A DNA stretch of 16,939 nt from an uncultured Oscillibacter sp. (GTDB taxonomy: Bacteria > Bacillota > Clostridia > Oscillospirales > Oscillospiraceae): positions 1 through 16,939 of the forward strand of contig CAJTVF010000054.1 of assembly GCA_910579435.1 (NCBI GenBank), given 5' to 3'. The notes beneath the pieces are model-generated. The model had not been told where the DNA came from. It did not search any database and saw nothing but the letters and a program-made list of their open reading frames with translations. Positions 13,711 through 16,939 of the stretch are shown here, in pieces (position 1 is the stretch's first letter; each line of letters begins with the position of its first letter). The position numbers were made by a program, and so were the translations under genes.

Positions 13711-13723
13711 ATTGTCGTATAAT
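13695..13723 (+). promoter_or_regulatory. Promoter of the candidate small RNA
   Basis: TTGCGT (13695-13700) and a perfect TATAAT (13718-13723) are separated by exactly 17 nt. The expected start, about 7 nt downstream, coincides with A13730, the first base of the closing stem of the cloverleaf. Confidence 0.7.
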
Positions 13724-13729
13724 ATCCCC

Positions 13730-13825
13730 ATGCGGTGCGGCCTTACGGCCGTTGTGCAGGTGGTTCTGGCACCTGTGCAGGCCGGCGGGTGTTGGCGCAT
13801 CCGCCGTCTGCCGCATTTTTGTTTT
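13730..13825 (+). ncRNA. Candidate structured small RNA, four-way junction, unknown family
   Basis: A 7-bp closing stem pairs AUGCGGU (13730-13736) with GCCGCAU (13810-13816). It encloses three hairpins: 13737-13742/13747-13752 (6 bp, loop UUAC), 13754-13762/13770-13778 (9 bp, 7-nt loop) and 13784-13791/13798-13805 (8 bp, 6-nt loop). The 3' side of the closing stem runs directly into TTTTTGTTTT. A promoter lies immediately upstream. Each stem contains G-U pairs that would be A-C mismatches on the other strand, which argues that the plus strand is the RNA. It lacks the SRP apical motif and is not a tRNA (no T-loop or anticodon-arm consensus). Its function is unknown. Confidence 0.6.
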
Positions 13826-13833
13826 CCAGGACG

Positions 13834-13862
13834 ATTATACCGGGATTTTCCCGGCAATGCAA
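13834..13862 (-). promoter_or_regulatory. Minus-strand promoter facing the candidate RNA
   Basis: On the minus strand, TTGCAT (13857-13862) and a perfect TATAAT (13834-13839) lie 17 nt apart. The spacer holds the inverted repeat CCGGGA/TCCCGG. It would make an antisense transcript across the cloverleaf, or it may be the original promoter of the truncated gene at 13050-13502. Confidence 0.6.
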
Positions 13863-13886
13863 GTCCCATCCCGCCGCCGGGACCGG

Positions 13887-13918
13887 AAAACGCGGCCCCT
13901 TCCGGGACCGCGTTTTTT
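13887..13918. terminator. Terminator after the YihY-family gene, usable on both strands
   Basis: The stem AAAACGCGG (13887-13895) with CCGCGTTTT (13908-13916), plus inner GC pairs, starts about 5 nt after the stop at 13923. T-runs flank it in both directions (four on the minus side, six on the plus side). Confidence 0.88.
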
Positions 13919-13922
13919 GGCT

Positions 13923-14759
13923 TCATGCGCCCTGTTCCTTCCGCATCGCCACCAGGGTCCCGTTGAGCTCCGCCCCCAGAATCAGCACGTTGGCGGACAT
14001 GTAGAGCCAGATCATCAGCACCACCACCGTGCCGATGGACCCATAGAGCAGGGAGTAGTTGGCGAAGTTCTCCACATACGCGGCGTACAGCCAGCTCAGG
14101 GCCATCCACGCCGCCAGGGCCGCCAGGGTGCCGGGCCAGAGGTCCCGCCAGGGCCGCCGGGCGTCCTGGGCCAGGGCGTAGAGAAAGAACAGGGCGAAAT
14201 AGCCCACCACCGCCGCCGCCGGGAAGCGCATCCGGGCCCACAGCTCCGCCAGAAACAGCGGCAGGCGGAAATTCCCCACGGCGTAGCCCAGCAGCCGGTC
14301 CCCCACGGTCATGAGCGTCAGCGTCAGGGCGATGGCCGAAATCAGCACCACCGTATACAGCAGGGTCTTCATCCGGTGGACCACCGCCCGCTTCGGCGGG
14401 CCCAGGTGGTAGGCCGTCCGCACGGAGACCATCAGGGCGTTGGTGGCCCGCATGGGGAACCAGATGGAAAAGAACAGGCCGAAAATCATCAGCTTGGGGC
14501 TGGGGCTCTCGCCCACGTGGACCAGGTAGGCCCGCACAATGTCCACCACGTCCCGGGGCAGAAATTCCCCCAGGGTCAGGAGGATGGCGGTGACGTTCAG
14601 GTCCAGCAGGCCCAGCAGGGCGCTGATGAAGATGAGGAAGGGGAAGATCATAAACAGCAGGTAAAAGGCCAGGGCGGCGCTCTGGACCCCCACGCCGTGG
14701 CGAAAGTATCGCTGTATCAGAAGATAGGCCCCCCTGGGCAGCTTGCGGGTCAACGGCAT
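13923..14759 (-). CDS. YihY/BrkB family inner membrane protein
   Basis: This 278-residue polytopic membrane protein belongs to the YihY (formerly and wrongly 'RNase BN') family. Family function is not settled; roles in envelope physiology or transport have been proposed. Family hallmarks include the N-terminal SAALAFYLLFMIFPFLIF, the GxxLPRDVVDIVRAYL block, and the C-terminal VVLMIWLYMSANVLILGAEL. About six hydrophobic segments lie near residues 27-50, 90-112, 130-152, 180-205, 212-232 and 240-265. The start is taken as ATG at 14757-14759; a GTG codon directly before it could also serve. It lies 30 nt downstream of the ArsC-like gene on the same strand, with no convincing terminator between, so the two are probably co-transcribed. 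Confidence 0.9.
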   Translation of the reverse strand: MPLTRKLPRGAYLLIQRYFRHGVGVQSAALAFYLLFMIFPFLIFISALLGLLDLNVTAILLTLGEFLPRDVVDIVRAYLVHVGESPSPKLMIFGLFFSIWFPMRATNALMVSVRTAYHLGPPKRAVVHRMKTLLYTVVLISAIALTLTLMTVGDRLLGYAVGNFRLPLFLAELWARMRFPAAAVVGYFALFFLYALAQDARRPWRDLWPGTLAALAAWMALSWLYAAYVENFANYSLLYGSIGTVVVLMIWLYMSANVLILGAELNGTLVAMRKEQGA

Positions 14760-14789
14760 CACCGGCCTTTCCGAATGCGCGCAGGCGCG

Positions 14790-15125
14790 TTATTCCCAGG
14801 TCTCCCAAATCTCCGGGCGATAGCCCACGGTGGCCTCCCTGCCGTTGCGGACAATGGGGGTCTGGAAGAGGACCGGGTTCTCCAGCAGCTTCTCCTCCCG
14901 GGCGGCGGGGGCGATGTAGGCCATGTACAGGTCCTCATAGGCCCGGCATTTCGTGTTCACCAGGGCCTCGAGGCCAACTTTCTGCTTGACGGATTGGTAC
15001 TCCCGGGGGGATAATCCCTTTGAGGGGAGATCGACATACTGGAATTTGATCCGGCGCTCCTTGAACCAGCGCTGGGCCTTCTTGGTGTCAAAGCACTTGG
15101 AGGAGCCGAAGATCTGAATGTTCAT
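14790..15125 (-). CDS. ArsC/Spx-family thioredoxin-fold protein
   Basis: This 111-residue protein belongs to the ArsC-like branch of the thioredoxin fold. It starts MNIQIFGSSKCFDTKKAQRW with a single cysteine (C11) at the position used for catalysis in arsenate reductases of the glutaredoxin-coupled type. The partner cysteine of the Spx CxxC motif is absent, so it is not Spx. The RNGREATVGYRPEIWE end and the TPIVRNG motif are typical of YffB/ArsC-like proteins of unknown substrate. The ATG at 15123-15125 has AAAGGAG 8 nt upstream; a longer in-frame start would cover the leader hairpin. No other arsenic genes are present, so arsenate reduction is not implied by context. A structured leader precedes it. 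Confidence 0.87.
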   Translation of the reverse strand: MNIQIFGSSKCFDTKKAQRWFKERRIKFQYVDLPSKGLSPREYQSVKQKVGLEALVNTKCRAYEDLYMAYIAPAAREEKLLENPVLFQTPIVRNGREATVGYRPEIWETWE

Positions 15126-15130
15126 GAGAC

Positions 15131-15220
15131 GTTCTCCTTTGAAGCCGTTCTGGTACTTCCGAACGGAAAGGCAGGAAGTACCGGCTGCCATATTTTGCGG
15201 CGGCGGGCAAAACGGCTTTC
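15131..15220 (-). promoter_or_regulatory. Structured 5' leader of the ArsC-like gene
   Basis: The perfect 9-bp inverted repeat GGTACTTCC (15142-15150) and GGAAGTACC (15174-15182) is nested inside an outer pairing of GAAGCCGTT (15131-15139) with AACGGCTTTC (15211-15220). A competing short stem, TTCCG/CGGAA (15147-15158), shares bases with the inner arm. The outer stem ends immediately before the ribosome binding site. It could be a regulatory leader or a protein-binding site shared with the divergent sirtuin gene. Confidence 0.45.
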
Positions 15221-15230
15221 ATAAAATTAT

Positions 15231-15236
15231 TATAAT
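15231..15236 (+). promoter_or_regulatory. -10 element of the sirtuin gene
   Basis: A perfect TATAAT lies 18 nt before the start codon. No clear -35 is present at 17 nt. The overlapping bases 15229-15234 also read TATAAT on the minus strand, so the divergent genes may share an AT-rich core promoter. Confidence 0.5.
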
Positions 15237-15254
15237 CCGCAGGGAGGGATCATT

Positions 15255-15971
15255 ATGACGGAAGCAGTCGAGACCTTAAAGACCTGGGCGGCGGAATCCA
15301 AAGCCATCGCCTTCTTCGGCGGCGCCGGGGTCAGCACGGAGTCCGGCATCCCGGATTTCCGCTCCACCGGCGGGCTCTACCACCAGGAGTGGAAGTATCC
15401 GCCGGAGACCATTTTAAGCCATACCTTCTACAAAAGCAACCCCGAGGAATTTTTCCGCTTCTACCGGGCCAAGATGCTGGTCCCCGGGGCCAAGCCCAAC
15501 GCCGCCCACAAGAAGCTGGCGGAGTGGGAGGCGGCGGGGAAGCTCACCGCCGTGGTCACCCAGAACATCGACGGCCTCCACCAGGCCGCGGGCAGCAAGC
15601 ATGTCTGCGAGCTCCACGGCAGCGTCCACCGGAACTACTGCGAGAAGTGCGGGAAATTCTACGGCCTGGATTTCATTCTGAACGGCAGCGGCGTGCCCCG
15701 CTGTACCTGCGGCGGGACCATCAAGCCGGACGTGGTGCTCTACGAGGAGGGCCTGGACCAGGCAGTGATGAACGACGCGGTGAATGCCATCGCCCGGGCG
15801 GACCTCCTCATCATCGGCGGCACCTCCCTAAACGTCTGGCCCGCCGCAGGGCTGATCAATTACTTCCAGGGGGAACGGCTGGTCCTCATCAACAAATCCG
15901 CCGTGGCCCGGGACCTCTCCGCCGGGCTGGTCGTCACGGAGCCCATCGGCGAGGTGATGGCCCGGCTGTAG
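15255..15971 (+). CDS. NAD-dependent protein deacylase, Sir2 family (sirtuin)
   Basis: Sirtuins remove acyl groups from protein lysines using NAD+, often acting on metabolic enzymes. The 238-residue protein has the full motif set: GAGVSTESGIPDFR (23-36) for NAD binding, TQNIDGLH (102-109), catalytic H121 in LHGSV, a zinc site of C129, C132, C150 and C152, and the GTSLNVWPAAG block near the C-terminus. The second zinc pair is spaced CTC (C-x-C) instead of the common C-x2-C. The overall sequence resembles the class U bacterial type exemplified by Thermotoga Sir2. The ATG has AGGGAGG 7 nt upstream. It is divergent from the ArsC-like gene and ends in a hairpin at 15986. Targets are unknown. Confidence 0.95.
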   Translation: MTEAVETLKTWAAESKAIAFFGGAGVSTESGIPDFRSTGGLYHQEWKYPPETILSHTFYKSNPEEFFRFYRAKMLVPGAKPNAAHKKLAEWEAAGKLTAVVTQNIDGLHQAAGSKHVCELHGSVHRNYCEKCGKFYGLDFILNGSGVPRCTCGGTIKPDVVLYEEGLDQAVMNDAVNAIARADLLIIGGTSLNVWPAAGLINYFQGERLVLINKSAVARDLSAGLVVTEPIGEVMARL

Positions 15972-15985
15972 GGTGCAGGAAGGAT

Positions 15986-16013
15986 GGCCCCTCCGTCAAA
16001 CGGCGGAGGGGCC
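15986..16013 (+). terminator. Hairpin after the sirtuin gene
   Basis: A 10-bp perfect stem (15986-15995 with 16004-16013) lies 14 nt after the stop codon. The T-run is weak, so this may be a partial terminator or a 3'-end stabiliser. Confidence 0.6.
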
Positions 16014-16061
16014 GGGACCATTTCCCCCAGGAAAAAAATCGGGAAAAACGGAAAATGGGTG

Positions 16062-16090
16062 TTGACAACGGGGGAGGTTCTGGCTATAAT
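16062..16090 (+). promoter_or_regulatory. Consensus promoter of the leucine tRNA cluster
   Basis: A perfect TTGACA (16062-16067) and a perfect TATAAT (16085-16090) are separated by 17 nt, about 28 nt upstream of the first mature tRNA. A fully consensus promoter fits a stable-RNA gene. Confidence 0.9.
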
Positions 16091-16125
16091 AATCAAGCAG
16101 TCTTTTTTAGGGGACGCAATATCAT

Positions 16126-16211
16126 GCGGCTGTGCTGGAACTGGTAGACAGGCCAGCTTGAGGTGCTGGTGTCGATTCGACGTGTGGGTTCAAGTCCCGT
16201 CAGCCGCACCA
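16126..16211 (+). tRNA. tRNA-Leu (anticodon GAG)
   Basis: The acceptor stem GCGGCTG pairs with CAGCCGC, followed by A and an encoded CCA. The anticodon arm CCAGC-TTGAGGT-GCTGG carries GAG, reading CUC/CUU codons. A long variable arm and the T arm GTGGGTTCAAGTCCCGT are present, as expected for a class II leucine tRNA. Length is 86 nt including CCA. Confidence 0.95.
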
Positions 16212-16241
16212 CAGGTCCCTTTTAGAGACCGCTGACGCCAT

Positions 16242-16329
16242 GCGCGAGTGGTGGAATTGGCAGACTCGCTAGATTCAGGTTCTAGTGTCCTTTACGGACG
16301 TGCGGGTTCAAGTCCCGCCTCGCGCACCA
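16242..16329 (+). tRNA. tRNA-Leu (anticodon CAG), copy 1
   Basis: The acceptor stem GCGCGAG pairs with CTCGCGC, followed by ACCA. The anticodon arm CTAGA-TTCAGGT-TCTAG carries CAG, reading CUG, a leading leucine codon in this GC-rich genome. A long variable arm with TCC/GGA pairing and the T arm GCGGGTTCAAGTCCCGC are present. It is 88 nt with encoded CCA and lies 30 nt after the first tRNA. Confidence 0.96.
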
Positions 16330-16337
16330 GAAGGAAG

Positions 16338-16363
16338 GGCCCCGCCCCATGCGGGGCGGGGCC
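16338..16363 (+). terminator. GC hairpin between the two identical leucine tRNAs
   Basis: A perfect 11-bp stem with loop ATGC is followed by TCATT. It starts 8 nt after copy 1. The T-run is poor, so it may only attenuate, or guide processing of, a shared transcript. Confidence 0.6.
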
Positions 16364-16407
16364 TCATTCCGTCTTTGTCCGAAGGGCCGTCAAGTTCATA
16401 TTGATGC

Positions 16408-16495
16408 GCGCGAGTGGTGGAATTGGCAGACTCGCTAGATTCAGGTTCTAGTGTCCTTTACGGACGTGCGGGTTCAAGTCCCGCCTCGCGCACCA
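16408..16495 (+). tRNA. tRNA-Leu (anticodon CAG), copy 2
   Basis: It is identical base for base to 16242-16329 across all 88 nt including CCA, while the flanks differ. It is a second gene for the same isoacceptor and is followed directly by a strong terminator. Confidence 0.96.
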
Positions 16496-16527
16496 AAAAA
16501 GAAGCACGCCGCAGGCGTGTTTCTTTT
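16496..16527 (+). terminator. Terminator of the tRNA cluster
   Basis: The stem GAAGCACGCC (16501-16510) pairs with GGCGTGTTTC (16514-16523) around GCA, with a G-U pair. Six A lie before it and a run of T after it. Confidence 0.9.
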
Positions 16528-16557
16528 TGACACTCAGCGGTTTGCTCCGCGAACCGC

Positions 16558-16577
16558 CCCGCCGCTGGCGGGTTTTT
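16558..16577 (+). terminator. Second terminator-like hairpin before the 66-aa gene
   Basis: The stem CCCGCC with GGCGGG (loop GCT) is followed by five T. It lies about 55 nt before the next start codon, so it could be a back-up terminator or an attenuator in the leader of the small gene. Confidence 0.6.
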
Positions 16578-16631
16578 CTTGGACATGCAGGAAAAACACG
16601 CCGTGGTTTTTCCCGCAAAACAGGAGGCACT

Positions 16632-16832
16632 ATGGAATATTCAAAAGAGGACCTTACAGAAGCGAAGCGGCAGATCGATTCCACGCTCCACAAGCTCCGG
16701 GAAACGCTCCAAACCCTTCACCGAAAAGAGCAGCCGGAGCGGTACAAGTCCCAAATCACCCTGGCGGAGCGCCGCATCAAAGCCTTCGAAATTGCAGCGC
16801 GTTTAATTGAACAGGAATTGACACAAGCATGA
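16632..16832 (+). CDS. Small helical hypothetical protein (66 aa)
   Basis: The protein starts MEYSKEDLTEAKRQIDSTLH and ends AARLIEQELTQA. It is almost entirely charged and helical with heptad-like spacing of leucine and isoleucine (LTEAKRQIDSTLHKLRETL), so a coiled coil or helical hairpin is likely. I recall similar short proteins as common hypotheticals in gut clostridia, but no function is known to me. The ATG at 16632 follows AGGAGG (16622-16627) at a short 4-nt spacing; an in-frame start 35 codons earlier would run through the terminator hairpin at 16558 and is less likely. It has its own strong terminator, so it appears to be a single-gene unit. Confidence 0.82.
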   Translation: MEYSKEDLTEAKRQIDSTLHKLRETLQTLHRKEQPERYKSQITLAERRIKAFEIAARLIEQELTQA

Positions 16833-16837
16833 TTTAT

Positions 16838-16874
16838 AAAAGAGCGTCCGGGCAACAAGCCGGACGCTCTTTTT
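16838..16874 (+). terminator. Terminator of the 66-aa gene
   Basis: A perfect 14-bp stem (16838-16851 with 16860-16873) with an 8-nt loop and a T-run starts 5 nt after the stop. Confidence 0.95.
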
Positions 16875-16888
16875 CGCATCTTATTTAA

Positions 16889-16939
16889 GGAACCACTGAT
16901 GAAATCCCCGCACACAGCTTCACGCCATAAATTCCCGCT
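16889..16939 (-). mobile_element. Family B miniature element, third copy, cut by the window edge
   Basis: All 51 visible bases match the reverse complement of 6186-6236, the right arm of the outer family B copy. It is preceded by TTAA (16885-16888), the same 4-bp target as at 5911 and 6237. The rest lies beyond the window. Confidence 0.85.

Noticed and set aside
13634..13816. A 60-codon minus-strand frame across the cloverleaf RNA
   Set aside because: It has no ribosome binding site, and its last codons come from the mobile element.
13730..13825. A tRNA or SRP RNA gene
   Set aside because: The cloverleaf lacks the T-loop and D-loop consensus and CCA, and it lacks the SRP GGAAGCAGC-type apical motif. 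The resemblance is only the four-way shape.
14790..15125. Naming the ArsC-like gene spx or arsC
   Set aside because: It has a single N-terminal cysteine, no CxxC and no arsenic-resistance neighbours, so only the family can be stated.

Overview
The window is a GC-rich stretch of chromosome from what looks like an anaerobic, endospore-forming Firmicute. The gene content and protein styles fit the Oscillospiraceae (Flavonifractor/Oscillibacter-like gut clostridia). Supporting points are a SpoVAF-type GerA-family protein, AAAGGAG-type ribosome binding sites, a YtrA-type GntR/ABC module, TTGACA/TATAAT promoters and CCA-encoded tRNAs. The taxonomic call is an inference.

Layout. Positions 1-1956 (minus) hold rpsO followed by pnp (the C-terminus of pnp lies outside the window), with a terminator-like hairpin and a second long hairpin between them. 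Positions 2148-5517 (plus) hold a tightly overlapping operon: a YtrA-like repressor, an ABC ATPase and a large permease. A 56-aa protein with its own terminator follows (5635-5805). The next 430 bases contain no gene and consist almost entirely of small non-autonomous mobile elements, one of them inserted cleanly inside another copy of the same family.

Positions 6237-11332 (minus) encode carbamoyl-phosphate synthase. carA overlaps carB by one base, and carB continues in frame into a complete diaminopimelate epimerase (DapF) domain, giving a 1343-residue CarB-DapF protein. The DapF part keeps its substrate-binding motifs, but the residue aligned with the first catalytic cysteine is alanine. 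Next come spoVAF behind a forespore-type promoter (11534-12952, minus) and a small orphan gene whose 5' end has been replaced by a mobile element (13050-13502, minus). A promoter-plus-cloverleaf unit at 13695-13825 (plus) looks like an undescribed small structured RNA. A YihY-family membrane protein and an ArsC-like protein form a short minus-strand operon (13923-15125), divergent from a sirtuin gene (15255-15971, plus).

The right end carries three leucine tRNA genes (one GAG and two identical CAG copies), a 66-aa helical protein, and the start of another copy of the mobile element family in opposite orientation.

How the parts relate. rpsO-pnp is RNA/translation housekeeping, carAB makes carbamoyl phosphate for pyrimidines and arginine, and the fused DapF domain belongs to lysine/peptidoglycan synthesis. 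The YtrA-like operon probably responds to envelope stress. The most interesting points are the CarB-DapF fusion with its substituted catalytic residue, the candidate cloverleaf RNA, and two families of miniature elements that share an internal core, record their own insertion order, and have reshaped gene ends.
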